From an uncultured Eubacteriales bacterium (lineage in GTDB: Bacteria > Bacillota > Clostridia > Oscillospirales > CAG-382), in contig CAKSCN010000001.1 in the NCBI GenBank assembly GCA_934444485.1, positions 26,262 to 90,261 on the forward strand: 64,000 nucleotides of DNA, in the 5' to 3' direction. The translations under genes and the position numbers were made by a program. Below are positions 27,067 through 36,824 of this stretch, piece after piece (the stretch's first letter is position 1; each line of letters starts with the position of its first letter). Under the pieces are notes generated by a model, which saw only the letters and a program-made list of their open reading frames with translations, did not search any database and had not been told where the DNA came from.

Positions 27067-30000
27067 ATGATAGTGAAAAAGCATCATCTGAAAAAAGTCT
27101 TTTCATTTGTATTTGCCGTTTTGGTGTGCCTGTGCGGCATGCAATTTGTTGCGGCGGAAGAAAAGGAAGAAAGTTTATCTTTGGAGAATGAGGAGAATAC
27201 TGAACCTAATGAGATAGAATCGGATTCTTTTCCATTCTATTTCATTTCCGACGGCAAGCTATATAAAGCCGACAAGGATAGCGAAATACTGATCGACGGA
27301 GAGTATACATTTAAACAGATTTTTTCGGAGTACAGTCTTGTATTTGCGCGAGGGATTGACTCCGACGGCAACACACACGATGTAATTCTGGGAAATGCTG
27401 GAGAAGTAAACTTTGAAGGGAAGGATAAGATAATCGCTCTTCAATCCGTAACCGGCAGAGCAAACGAAACCACAATATATAACTATATCAGAAATACTAT
27501 GGGATTAAACGAAGCAGCGGCTTGCGGAATGCTTGCAAACATTCAGAATGAGTCCGGCTTTAATCCCACTGCCGAAGGAGATAACTATACAAGCTACGGC
27601 ATTTGTCAATGGCACGCTTCACGCAAGGAAAGCCTGAAAAACTATTGTTCAAAAAACAGTCTTGACTACAGAACTTTAGATGGTCAGCTCAAATACCTCG
27701 AGTACGAGCTGAAAAACAGTTTTGCAGGTGTATGGAATCATCTCAGGACAACTGAAAACACAGCCGACGGTGCTTATGACGCCGGCGCATATTGGTGTGC
27801 CTATTTTGAAAAACCGGCAGGTTACGGCGAATGGAAAAACGGCGTATTAATTTATGGCAGTGTAACAATAGCCCGAGGAAATCTTGCGAAGAATACATAT
27901 TGGGCAGAATATGGAACGTCCGTAGCTGCCTGCGACGGCTGGCTTTACACGCAGTACAATGACCCTGACGGGGAACACAGCATAAACGCAGACGCAGCTG
28001 TCGGAAACGAACTCGGAACTATTCCTACAGAAGACGGTTCAGGATGCGGATATGTCGTTGTCACAAAATACAGTTCCGACAGGAAATGGGGATATGTATC
28101 TTATAAAGGCGTTACCGGCTGGACTCGTCTCTATGAGCCGTATATCAAATATGTCAGCGATTATACCTGTCCTGTGGTCACCTTTAACGCCAACGGCGGC
28201 ACACTTTCCGGCGACAGTACAAAAAAAGTCTACATAAACACATATTACGGCACACTTCCCACTGCTTCAAGAATCGGATATACATTCGACGGTTGGTACA
28301 CCTCAACGCAAACACAGAATCCGAAGTATGAAATTACCGCAGATACCGTCGTTTCCGTTACGGTAGATCAAACCTATTATGCCCACTGGACGCCTAACAA
28401 CTATACAATCAATTACAGTGCCAACGGCGGTACAGGTGCTCCGGCATCACAGACAAAGACACATGGTCAGAGTATAAACCTGAGCAGTTTAAAACCTACA
28501 CGCACAGGATATACATTCAAGTGCTGGAACACTCAGGCAGACGGAAGCGGTACGGATTGGTATCCAAATGAAACCTACAGCACAAATAGAGATTTGTTTT
28601 TGTATGCTAAGTGGGAAAAAGTCAGTATAAGTAAAAGTTTGTTTTTGCACCCAAATTATGGAGATAACGAATCCATGCTGCTATGCTTCAACGAAAGCGG
28701 CGAATTTGCTGAAATTGCCCCGTTTGAAAGGGATGGCTACGAACAAATAGGCTGGTCTCTCTCCCCCTCCTCATCCGAAATTGCTTATGGATTTGCTGAT
28801 AACAACAGAACCTATATAACGTACGACGAAATGGATGGAGATGTTTACCTCTATGCGGTGTGGAAAGCAAATACATACACCATTACATACAACGCCAACG
28901 GCGGTACAGGTTCTCCCTCGTCGCAGACAAAGACACATGGTCAGAGTATAAATTTGAGAGACGCTACACCAACACGTATAGGGTACAATTTCTTGTTTTG
29001 GACAGTGACACCTGACGGAGGATCTTGTTGGTATCCGGGCGAAAGCTATGAAGGAAACAGGGATTTGCATTTGTATGCACAATGGGAAGCGAAAACTTAC
29101 ACGATCGCATATAACGCCAACGGCGGCACGGGTGCACCCTCGTCGCAGACAAAGACACATGGTAAAAGTATATACCTGATAAGTTCAACACCGACGAGGG
29201 ATGGATACGATTTTATTTATTGGAACACAAGAGCGGACGGCAGCGGCGTGCGTTGGGATCCAAACGATAGCTATAGCATTGATGCAGATTTGTATTTATA
29301 TGCTCAATGGAAATCTGTGATCACCCCCGGCGACATAAACGGTGACGGTGAAATTGACTATGCGGATGCAGTCATGGCTTTGAAGCACGACTCCGGTCTT
29401 GTTACACTCACAGGTGACAAGCTCACTGCGGCCGATGTGAACAGTGACGGCGAGGTTGATTTCAACGATGCAGTTCTAATTCTTAAATACGACAGCGGGC
29501 TTATTTCGGAGTTCGATGTCATTTCAAAGGTTTATTTTGTCCCGGAAAACACAACATACCTGAAAGTCGGCGAGTACTTTAATGTTGACGCCGTTGCAAG
29601 GTATATGGACGGCAGATTCGAGCCATATGCCTCGAAACTGGATATGTATGTTTCTTCAGGTGAAAATGTCGTTTCCGTAAATGGTGTAAAGGTAACCGCC
29701 CTCAAAGAAGGCAACGCAACCGTGCGATTCAGAAATAAGGTGGGTGGGCTTGAAAATGAGAGCTTCTATATTGTTGTTACAGGTGATTCAAAAGATGAAA
29801 ACACTATATCCACCATCACGCTTCCGGAAACAAGCGTCACGCTTTATGTCGGCGACACATACGACATATCCGCCACAGCAACTTACAAAGACGGGAGCCA
29901 AAGGCTGTTTGAAAACACAGAGGCGTACATTTACAGTGGTTCAGATTATATCAGTCTCGACGGCAACACGATAACCGGGTTGAAAGCGGGAACTGCGAAA

Positions 30001-30618
30001 ATCAGATTTAAGAACGAGTATCTCTCCAATAGGACTTTCACTGTTTACATAATTGACGTCAGCTACAGAATAACCCGATCCTACGAAAAAGTCACTAATG
30101 CGGACGGCGAAAAGGTTCTCACCTACACAGTCTACAACCCCTACACGGGCAAAACGGAAGATATTGAGGCGGTAAACCCCAATGCCGCTATCGCTCCCGC
30201 CGGCACGATTCTTTCAAAATCAGACAGTTACTTGAACAACGACGATGTTTACGGTACAATCAATCCAAATCTGTCATCGGGAAGTGTCGAGCTTAATACC
30301 ACACTGAAGACCGACAAACTCGGCAAGCTCGGTTGGGTTGAAATTGAAAGCTATGACACAGATTTCGCCACTTTACGCGCTAATTTACGTGTTGTCGGCG
30401 ATACAAATGTTTACAACATTACCGGCTCTACGACCGTTACCTTCTTGGATTATTCCGAAGCAACGCTCAAGGTCGTGGACGCCACAGTTCTCGGTTCATC
30501 TTCGACGGCTTATCGGTACAAAAGCAACAAATCAAACAAGCTGAGAGCATTCATATCCGCAAAGAAATCTGCCGGAAGCGGATACGACGCCGCATTCGTT
30601 ATGATTGTGCGTGATTGA
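27067..30618 (+). CDS. Secreted phage-lysozyme-like, InlB repeat, dockerin protein
   Basis: The start at 27067 is chosen because AGAGG precedes it and the upstream in-frame ATG at 27007 lies before a terminator. Order in 1,183 residues: signal peptide (HLKKVFSFVFAVLVCLCGMQ), a short acidic region, a phage-tail-lysozyme-like domain (NYIRNTMGLNEAAACGMLAN...NESGFNPTAEG...SYGICQWH, with likely catalytic Glu in QNESGF), an SH3-like segment, four clear and one degenerate InlB repeats, a dockerin (DINGDGEIDYADA, DVNSDGEVDFNDA) that is internal rather than terminal, two Big_2-like domains, and a C-terminal beta domain. Probable role: peptidoglycan-cleaving enzyme carried on a cohesin protein. Repeats and dockerin are close to those of the 17398 gene. 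No promoter is visible in the 20 nt after the terminator. Confidence 0.85.
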   Translation: MIVKKHHLKKVFSFVFAVLVCLCGMQFVAAEEKEESLSLENEENTEPNEIESDSFPFYFISDGKLYKADKDSEILIDGEYTFKQIFSEYSLVFARGIDSDGNTHDVILGNAGEVNFEGKDKIIALQSVTGRANETTIYNYIRNTMGLNEAAACGMLANIQNESGFNPTAEGDNYTSYGICQWHASRKESLKNYCSKNSLDYRTLDGQLKYLEYELKNSFAGVWNHLRTTENTADGAYDAGAYWCAYFEKPAGYGEWKNGVLIYGSVTIARGNLAKNTYWAEYGTSVAACDGWLYTQYNDPDGEHSINADAAVGNELGTIPTEDGSGCGYVVVTKYSSDRKWGYVSYKGVTGWTRLYEPYIKYVSDYTCPVVTFNANGGTLSGDSTKKVYINTYYGTLPTASRIGYTFDGWYTSTQTQNPKYEITADTVVSVTVDQTYYAHWTPNNYTINYSANGGTGAPASQTKTHGQSINLSSLKPTRTGYTFKCWNTQADGSGTDWYPNETYSTNRDLFLYAKWEKVSISKSLFLHPNYGDNESMLLCFNESGEFAEIAPFERDGYEQIGWSLSPSSSEIAYGFADNNRTYITYDEMDGDVYLYAVWKANTYTITYNANGGTGSPSSQTKTHGQSINLRDATPTRIGYNFLFWTVTPDGGSCWYPGESYEGNRDLHLYAQWEAKTYTIAYNANGGTGAPSSQTKTHGKSIYLISSTPTRDGYDFIYWNTRADGSGVRWDPNDSYSIDADLYLYAQWKSVITPGDINGDGEIDYADAVMALKHDSGLVTLTGDKLTAADVNSDGEVDFNDAVLILKYDSGLISEFDVISKVYFVPENTTYLKVGEYFNVDAVARYMDGRFEPYASKLDMYVSSGENVVSVNGVKVTALKEGNATVRFRNKVGGLENESFYIVVTGDSKDENTISTITLPETSVTLYVGDTYDISATATYKDGSQRLFENTEAYIYSGSDYISLDGNTITGLKAGTAKIRFKNEYLSNRTFTVYIIDVSYRITRSYEKVTNADGEKVLTYTVYNPYTGKTEDIEAVNPNAAIAPAGTILSKSDSYLNNDDVYGTINPNLSSGSVELNTTLKTDKLGKLGWVEIESYDTDFATLRANLRVVGDTNVYNITGSTTVTFLDYSEATLKVVDATVLGSSSTAYRYKSNKSNKLRAFISAKKSAGSGYDAAFVMIVRD

Positions 30619-30630
30619 CACCTTTATCAG

Positions 30631-30702
30631 CTGCGACATCGACAGCGACGGCAGAGTGGGACTTTCGGACACGTGAGCTTGCGAAAATGCTCAGCGACTG
30701 AG
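30631..30702 (+). pseudogene. Decayed dockerin 3' end (duplicate of 862-933)
   Basis: The DNA matches the end of the first gene of the window: CDIDSDGRVGLSD can be read before a frame break (ACGTGA instead of CTCCGC), then the sequence realigns over GCGAAAATGCTC. The similarity continues through the spacer and terminator. It is out of frame with the preceding gene. Confidence 0.75.
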
Positions 30703-30766
30703 GAAAACCTAAGCGTGTGTTCGGATAAAGGTATCCGTATATCAAATGCGTACACGCATAATAAAT

Positions 30767-30799
30767 GCGCACCTCAAAAACGAGGTGCGCTGTCTTTTT
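30767..30799 (+). terminator. Terminator, copy of the one at 979
   Basis: Perfect stem GCGCACCTC / GAGGTGCGC with AAAAAC loop, then TGTCTTTTT. It is the functional-looking stop for the lysozyme-dockerin gene. Confidence 0.85.
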
Positions 30800-31080
30800 G
30801 TTCGTGCTGTTCTGCGTTCGATGTGATACCACTTCTCCGAAGACGTCCGACTCATTCATTGCAAGCTGCCGCCACACCGCCGCTACGGAAAATTACCACG
30901 GCGTCGCCACAAATGAAATCTGTATTAGAGGTGGTTCGTGGCTATTGCCCGGACAAGCGATTTATATTCTCCTGCCACCGGCGAGAGCTTATAAATTTTA
31001 CACGAGTGGGTACCGCCGTGCCCTGCTTGCCATGTATGTTTGCGTCGCTATTATGGTTCCTTGCGGCACACGCAACAGTC
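30800..31080. other. Gene-free gap before the restriction operon
   Basis: I see no gene, RNA or repeat here that can be supported. Confidence 0.5.
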
Positions 31081-34000
31081 TTACAGTGATTTCATCACAT
31101 CAAGTAAATGCTGATAGCTGTCAACATCATGGTACTTGACATTTTCGGTAGAAATCTCATTAAAGAGTTTTCTTGCACAGGAAATCTTCGCTTTTTCAAT
31201 GGGCTTCAAGCTCAAGCTTTCCATCGTACCCTTAGTCTCGGCGATAAAGTAGATGTGTTTTACCGTTCCCTCGTAGAAAGCGATTGCCCAGTCGGGCGAA
31301 TAGTTTCCGACCGGAGTAGGAATATGGAATCCTCTCGGCAGTTTTGCATACACGCATACTTCCTCGGCATTATCCAAGTCCTCGGCAAATCGGCGTTCCA
31401 CGCTTTTTTCGGCGTAGCCGTCGGTAAATACATAGTCTTGAATATGCTTTGTCGCCTTGAAAGCCTTGTCAATGCTCGTCAAGGTCTTTTCGGCAGTAAA
31501 GATGGTGCTGTCATACTCGCCCTCAATTTGGTCGTAAGAAATGTGTTCAACAATCATCGTTGCCTTTTGCTCGTTGATAAGGCGAATGACTTTGGCGATA
31601 AATTCTTCCGGATTTGCTTTGTACATAGCAAACTTTACCGGCGAGATACCTTTGATAATTTCTACGACTGTCTTTCTTGTCAAAACTGTTCCTTCCGCAA
31701 TTTTGCCAACAAGGTCGTATTTGATTTGGCTTACCTCGCCACGCTTCAGCGTAGTCGTGCGTGTCTTTGCTGTCTTAAATGCTTCGCCACGCTCCAAGGC
31801 GTTTGCGTCCATTTCATCTGTCTGCTCGCCTTTAGAAACCGTGTAGGTCAGCTCGGAAACAAACAGCTCGCTGTCAATATGCTTGATGGATTTTTGGATT
31901 AACTCGGCACTATCGAACGAAACGGTATAGGCGTATTTATGGTTGATCTGCTTCCATAGTGCTTGAAATTCTTTCTTGGCAAAATTATCATTAAGCGGAT
32001 TTCCCTTGATTGCGGATTCGTGACCATCCGAGAACATATCATCAAGAACGGAATCATCGTATACCGATTGAATCAATGTCTGAATTCCGTCATTCATCGG
32101 TGCCAGCTCTGCCGGAAGCGGAGCAAGCGTTCCCATTTTCAAATCCATGCGATACTTGTCCGTAACCTTGCGATCCATGTCAACATACCGGTTGGCAATC
32201 AGATAGAACTCGATAGCGTTTGCCGTCTTATCATCAATAACAGTAGGCTTACCGTCCACCTTGACAAACTTGCCTTTGAAGTATTCGCTGGTAGCAGCCG
32301 TCGGTCTGTCATACAGAACCTTCTTGATGTCAGCTTGCAGGTCAGCCACAAAGCCCTTGTAGCTCTCGCTTGCGATAACCGTCAGCTTGTTAATATCGTG
32401 GATTCTGTCTCCGAGGACTTCCGCATCCATTCTGTTTCCTGCCCGGTTTACGCAGAGACGCAGACCTCGCCCGACCTCCTGCCGCTTCTGTGTGGAGCTG
32501 TCGCTGTGTTTCAGCGTACAAATCTGGAACACATTCGGGTTATCCCAGCCTTCGCGCAAAGCGGAATGTGAGAAGATGAAGCGTGTCGGCTCGTCTAAGG
32601 AAAGCAGACGCTCCTTGTTCTTCAAAATCAGGTCGTATGCGGAAATATCATCCGAAAACTCGGAACCTCTTTTGAGTGCGGAGTTGATGCTGTGTCCGGT
32701 CTTTTTATCAATGCTGAAATAGCCTTTGTGAGTGTCGGCGACTTCAATGCTGCGGAGATATTTCTGATACGGCGTATCGAACAGAGTCAGATACTCGTTA
32801 AGAATGTTGTTGTATTCTTCTTCAAAGATACGCCCGTACTCACCGAGCAGCTCGTTTCCGTCCTCATCATATTGGCGGTACTTTGCAACCTCGTCAATGA
32901 AAAACAGGGAAAGCGTTTTGATTCCCATATCAAAGAGTTTTTCTTCTTTCTCAAAGTGAGACTGTATGGTTTCTCTGATTTGGATTCGCCGCATATCCTG
33001 CTCTACCACATCACCGATAACCTCTCCTTGGCGAATAACCATGCCATTCGTTAAAGTCACCGTGCCGTGAATCGGCTCAATGTCGGAAATGGTATAGCCG
33101 TTTTTGTATTGCTCCATTTCGCCGGACTTGTAATAGAGGTCGTCGCCGACGGCAAACTGAAACATTTTCCGTTTATGCCCGCTTTGCTGTGCCACTTCGA
33201 TTTCAAGCTTTGCCATAGGCGGCTTGTTCGGAGAAAGCACTATGTTTTCGAGATAGAGATACTGACTCGTGCCGGTAAGGTTCTTTACCTCAAAGCCCTT
33301 GACCTCAATCTTCTTGACGAGTTTCTTATTAAACGCATCCAAAGCGTCAAGTACATAGACAAGGTTGTGCTGCTTGGCGTGCGTGGCAGAGTAGTTCAAG
33401 CTGAACAGCGGATTGAAGTTCTGCAGTGCTTTCTGCGTGACCTCACCGCCCATTTTCTGCGGTTCATCCAAAATGATAATCGGTCTGTTCGCCTTGATAA
33501 CATCAATCGGACGGCGGGAACCGAATTCATCACGTTTGGAATAAATTATACGGGCTTCCTTGCTCTTGCCGTCCTCTTTCAAGGAAGAAGCGAACGCCTG
33601 CGTATTGATAATCATGACATTGATACCGGAGCTTGACGAGAAGTTATCCAGCTCGTTTAAGTTGGAGCTGTTGTAGATGAAGAACCGAGTCTTCTTGCCG
33701 TACTGCTCCATAAAGTGGTCTGTTGTAATCTGGAAAGTCTTATTGACACCCTCACGGATAGCAATAGAGGGAACGACCACAATAAACTTGCTCCATCCGT
33801 AAAGCTTGTTCAGCTCAAACATGGTCTTGATGTAAACATAGGTTTTGCCCGTACCGGTCTCCATCTCTATATCGAGAGAACAGCGTCCGACGTTTCCGAT
33901 GAGCTTGTCCGAAACTTTGATGTTGTTCTCGTTCTGAATAGCACGGATGTTATCAAGCAACTGCTCTTTTGTCAGCTCAATCTCTTCATTCTTGTAGCCG

Positions 34001-34179
34001 TTGCTCAACAGATCGTCTTCATTATCCGTCATATCAAAACTACTCTGTTTATTTGCCTGCGGCTTGCCTAAATCCGGGGTATAGAAAACCTTGTCGTGGT
34101 GAGGCTGTCCGCTGAATACACGAGCGACCGCTTCAACTGCTTCGGTTTGATACTGCTGTATCTTAAAGTTAAATTTCAT
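31081..34179 (-). CDS. Type III restriction endonuclease subunit (Res)
   Basis: A 1,032-residue DEAD/DEAH-type translocase-nuclease. Walker A is ETGTGKT at 107-113, and the DEAD-box position is DEPQ at 238-241 (RPIIILDEPQKMGG). A helicase C-terminal motif is visible in FSHSALREGWDNPNVFQICT and QEVGRGLRL. The C-terminal nuclease carries a PD-(D/E)xK signature, PD at 962-963 and ETK at 981-983 (SPDWAIAF...FIAETKG), so catalysis looks intact. In type III systems Res needs Mod for target recognition and cuts after ATP-dependent sliding between head-to-head sites. It is the last gene of the operon and its start overlaps the HEPN-like gene by 11 nt. Confidence 0.92.
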   Translation of the reverse strand: MKFNFKIQQYQTEAVEAVARVFSGQPHHDKVFYTPDLGKPQANKQSSFDMTDNEDDLLSNGYKNEEIELTKEQLLDNIRAIQNENNIKVSDKLIGNVGRCSLDIEMETGTGKTYVYIKTMFELNKLYGWSKFIVVVPSIAIREGVNKTFQITTDHFMEQYGKKTRFFIYNSSNLNELDNFSSSSGINVMIINTQAFASSLKEDGKSKEARIIYSKRDEFGSRRPIDVIKANRPIIILDEPQKMGGEVTQKALQNFNPLFSLNYSATHAKQHNLVYVLDALDAFNKKLVKKIEVKGFEVKNLTGTSQYLYLENIVLSPNKPPMAKLEIEVAQQSGHKRKMFQFAVGDDLYYKSGEMEQYKNGYTISDIEPIHGTVTLTNGMVIRQGEVIGDVVEQDMRRIQIRETIQSHFEKEEKLFDMGIKTLSLFFIDEVAKYRQYDEDGNELLGEYGRIFEEEYNNILNEYLTLFDTPYQKYLRSIEVADTHKGYFSIDKKTGHSINSALKRGSEFSDDISAYDLILKNKERLLSLDEPTRFIFSHSALREGWDNPNVFQICTLKHSDSSTQKRQEVGRGLRLCVNRAGNRMDAEVLGDRIHDINKLTVIASESYKGFVADLQADIKKVLYDRPTAATSEYFKGKFVKVDGKPTVIDDKTANAIEFYLIANRYVDMDRKVTDKYRMDLKMGTLAPLPAELAPMNDGIQTLIQSVYDDSVLDDMFSDGHESAIKGNPLNDNFAKKEFQALWKQINHKYAYTVSFDSAELIQKSIKHIDSELFVSELTYTVSKGEQTDEMDANALERGEAFKTAKTRTTTLKRGEVSQIKYDLVGKIAEGTVLTRKTVVEIIKGISPVKFAMYKANPEEFIAKVIRLINEQKATMIVEHISYDQIEGEYDSTIFTAEKTLTSIDKAFKATKHIQDYVFTDGYAEKSVERRFAEDLDNAEEVCVYAKLPRGFHIPTPVGNYSPDWAIAFYEGTVKHIYFIAETKGTMESLSLKPIEKAKISCARKLFNEISTENVKYHDVDSYQHLLDVMKSL

Positions 34180-34837
34180 AGTCAGACACCTTTATTTCAA
34201 GTTTACTTGTAATAAACTCAATAGTCTTATTACCATGCGACGCTGAATCAAGATTAAATATTTCTTGAATTGCATGAATATTGGCATCGTGTTCATCAAA
34301 GAAATATGCCAAATCTCTAACAGCCTTCAGAGCATTTTCTGCAGTATTTATATCCAAGTCTAATTCTATATATTTTGTTATATCAAAATCAGAATTAAGA
34401 ATTGCTTTAGCATCTGTGCCTCGACTTTTGGGATGAACGCATTTGTTACGATTTTCAACCAAAGCAATTAAGCCTGAGTAGTATGGCTTGCTTTTATTTA
34501 TTTCAACTTTCAATAATTCTTTGGATATGTGTTCAAATTTACATATCGTCGGACGCTTTTCTAATTTCCCATAAAAATTTTCATCCCCCAAGCATGCGGC
34601 TGCATAATCATTTAAAAACGCTTCAATGCACATAGCGGAAAATACAACAGCAGTTATGCTTAATTTATAAATGCTTCTGTATTTTGTAAGCAAATCGTTT
34701 ATGTCTTCGGTAGAGGTAGTCATTTTGTCTAATCTCTCTGCACAGTAGTAAGCATTCACAGCCATCTCACAATACATCGCAGATAAACAATTAATTCTTA
34801 TCTGAGAATATATTGGATAAATACCTTGTTTTTCCAT
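34169..34837 (-). CDS. HEPN-like protein between Mod and Res
   Basis: A 222-residue, mostly helical protein. The start at 34837 lies one base after the mod stop codon (TGA-T-ATG), with AAGG upstream in the mod end. Residues 130-135 are RNKCVH within LVENRNKCVHPKS, which fits the R-x4-6-H motif of HEPN ribonucleases and HEPN-like toxins. Further helices and a conserved-looking FSAMCIEAFLNDYAA also fit that fold. Classical type III systems consist only of Mod and Res, so this gene is an addition, perhaps an abortive-infection RNase or a complex partner (inference). It overlaps the Res start. Its AT content is higher than that of the flanking mod and res genes, hinting at separate acquisition. 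Confidence 0.65.
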   Translation of the reverse strand: MEKQGIYPIYSQIRINCLSAMYCEMAVNAYYCAERLDKMTTSTEDINDLLTKYRSIYKLSITAVVFSAMCIEAFLNDYAAACLGDENFYGKLEKRPTICKFEHISKELLKVEINKSKPYYSGLIALVENRNKCVHPKSRGTDAKAILNSDFDITKYIELDLDINTAENALKAVRDLAYFFDEHDANIHAIQEIFNLDSASHGNKTIEFITSKLEIKVSDYEI

Positions 34838-34838
34838 A

Positions 34839-36824
34839 TCACAGCACCTTCCTAACTGTTGACGGACTAATCGAAGCGAAAATCTGGTCAAAGTTCGTCA
34901 GCACAGAATCGCTTGCCATACCGCTGTCACGGAACACGGCATAATAAGGCTGTTCCTTGGCAATAGCCGTAACGACCTCATCGGAGATGTTGTTATCGAA
35001 GCAGGCATACAGGAAACCGTCCGCCACATTGAACACCTTGCATCCGCCGATAGTGGTCTCCTCAATTTTGGAGGAAAGAAGTATGCCGAGGTCGAGCATG
35101 ACCTGGAAAAGCAGATCTTCGGGAGTCCTGTCTTCCTTTATGTTGTCAGTCAGCTGATCGAACATACTGATTTCATAATCGTCAGGATTGTAATACACAT
35201 CTCTCATGTTGGAGGTATCACACTTCAAAACACGGAAACCGACATCTAATGCAGAATTCTTAATGCATAATTCATAATTATCGCATTCCGTCATCTTACA
35301 CTTTTCATTATGCATTATGCATTGTGAATTATGAATTATTTGCGCCCCGGCACGGCGGATGCGCTCCTTGCCGATTTCGCATATATCACGATAACCGTTT
35401 TTGAACGCTTCACTCTTTTCATCGGTCTTTTCCGGAAGCTGAACCATAATGAACTTGCGGTGTCCGCCATCCTCAGCATTCAGTTGCATAACAGCGTGGG
35501 CAGTGGTTGCAGAGCCGGAGAAGAAGTCGAGCACAATGGAGTTTTCACTAGATGCTATACTGCAAAACAATTTTATAAGTTTTGAAGGCTTAGGAAAGTC
35601 AAAAACACCTATTCCCAATAAATCTTGTAACTCTCTTGTCCCTTTTATTGAAATATACTCCTTATCTATCAATACAGTTTTGGGCATTTCAGTTAATTTT
35701 CGCATTTTTTGATAAATTCGTATAATTCCATCAGAGCCCTTTCTTGCAATTAAATCGGACAACTGCCTTGAAGCTTTTTCGTTTTTTCCCCATCTCCAGA
35801 CGCTGTCAAACCCGTTTACAGAAATAGGAAATACCTCTTTATAATTCATCTTTTTTTCAAGATATACATTACAAAATCCGTTTTCATCCTCAGATAACAA
35901 ATCAACATAAAATGGATATCTTAGATTAGGACGATTAGTAGAGTTAAAAGCTCGTGCATTTTGATTTCTCAAATCTTGAAGATTGAATCCTCCTTTTTCG
36001 TCTTGAAATTGAAATTTCTTTCCTTCTATTTCCATTTCATTTAACGATACTATTTCAATATTTTTTGCATAAATTACAACTTGCTCATGTGTTTTTGCAA
36101 ATCCTCCATATCTTCTTCCTTCTGTTTTAACTATTATTGTCGTTAATGCTATAAAATTTATTTCACCAAATATTTCATCACAAAGTTTTCTTAAATTATC
36201 AACTTCATTATCATCAATACTTATAAAAATAACACCATCATCAGACAGCAAGTCCTTTGCCAGCTTCAATCTCGGATAAATCATATTAAGCCAATCGGTA
36301 TGGAAACGACCGTTGCTTTCGGTGTTCTGCACCATACGGTTGCCGTCCTCATCGTATTGTCCGCTGTTTGCAAGATACTCATCCGTACTCTGAGCAAAGT
36401 CATCCTCATACACAAAATCATTTCCCGTATTGTACGGAGGATCTATGTAAATCATCTTGATTTTGCCGAGATAGGTTTCCTGCAATAGCTTCAGCACTTC
36501 AAGATTGTCGCCCTCAATATAGAGGTTTTCGGTGGTATCAAAGTCCACGCTTTCCTCACGGCAGGGACGGAGCGTTTTGGAAATGGGAGCGTTCGCCAGC
36601 AGGACGGACTTCCTCTTGTCCGGCCAGGTGAACTGATAGCGTTCCTCTTTTCCGTCAACAACCTTTGTGCCTATTTCCTGCATCAGCACATCCTTGTCAA
36701 TGGCACGAACCACTTCGCCGTTCTCGTCAATCGTCTCCGTAACGGCGTTCGGGAACATCTCCGCTAACTTCTTGAAATTCTCATCGGCTTTGTTCGCCGT
36801 TTGCATTCTTAATTTATCACTCAT
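34839..36824 (-). CDS. Type III DNA adenine methyltransferase (Mod)
   Basis: A 661-residue beta-class N6-adenine methyltransferase: catalytic DPPYNTG at 128-134 and the AdoMet-binding FSGSAT at 435-440 (VLDFFSGSATTAHAV), in the motif IV-then-I order typical of Mod. The stretch between them (about 220-420) is the variable target-recognition region; its DNA is visibly more AT-rich, as is common for exchanged recognition domains. Residues ~497-524 (IIHNSQCIMHNEKCKMTECD and onward) are coded by a heptamer-repeat element lying in frame just before DVGFRVLKCD. The start overlaps the upstream gene by 4 nt (ATGA). Methylates host DNA and gives sequence specificity to Res. Confidence 0.93.
   Translation of the reverse strand: MSDKLRMQTANKADENFKKLAEMFPNAVTETIDENGEVVRAIDKDVLMQEIGTKVVDGKEERYQFTWPDKRKSVLLANAPISKTLRPCREESVDFDTTENLYIEGDNLEVLKLLQETYLGKIKMIYIDPPYNTGNDFVYEDDFAQSTDEYLANSGQYDEDGNRMVQNTESNGRFHTDWLNMIYPRLKLAKDLLSDDGVIFISIDDNEVDNLRKLCDEIFGEINFIALTTIIVKTEGRRYGGFAKTHEQVVIYAKNIEIVSLNEMEIEGKKFQFQDEKGGFNLQDLRNQNARAFNSTNRPNLRYPFYVDLLSEDENGFCNVYLEKKMNYKEVFPISVNGFDSVWRWGKNEKASRQLSDLIARKGSDGIIRIYQKMRKLTEMPKTVLIDKEYISIKGTRELQDLLGIGVFDFPKPSKLIKLFCSIASSENSIVLDFFSGSATTAHAVMQLNAEDGGHRKFIMVQLPEKTDEKSEAFKNGYRDICEIGKERIRRAGAQIIHNSQCIMHNEKCKMTECDNYELCIKNSALDVGFRVLKCDTSNMRDVYYNPDDYEISMFDQLTDNIKEDRTPEDLLFQVMLDLGILLSSKIEETTIGGCKVFNVADGFLYACFDNNISDEVVTAIAKEQPYYAVFRDSGMASDSVLTNFDQIFASISPSTVRKVL
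35250..35343 (-). repeat. Heptamer inverted-repeat element inside mod
   Basis: Two arms of 7-bp units (AATGCAT, AATTCAT and variants) in opposite orientation around a ~20-nt centre. The total added length is a multiple of three, so the mod frame stays open. Confidence 0.65.

Noticed and set aside
30865..31080. Promoter or gene between the lysozyme-dockerin and restriction units
   Set aside because: No hexamer pair with proper spacing and no coding frame with a start signal.
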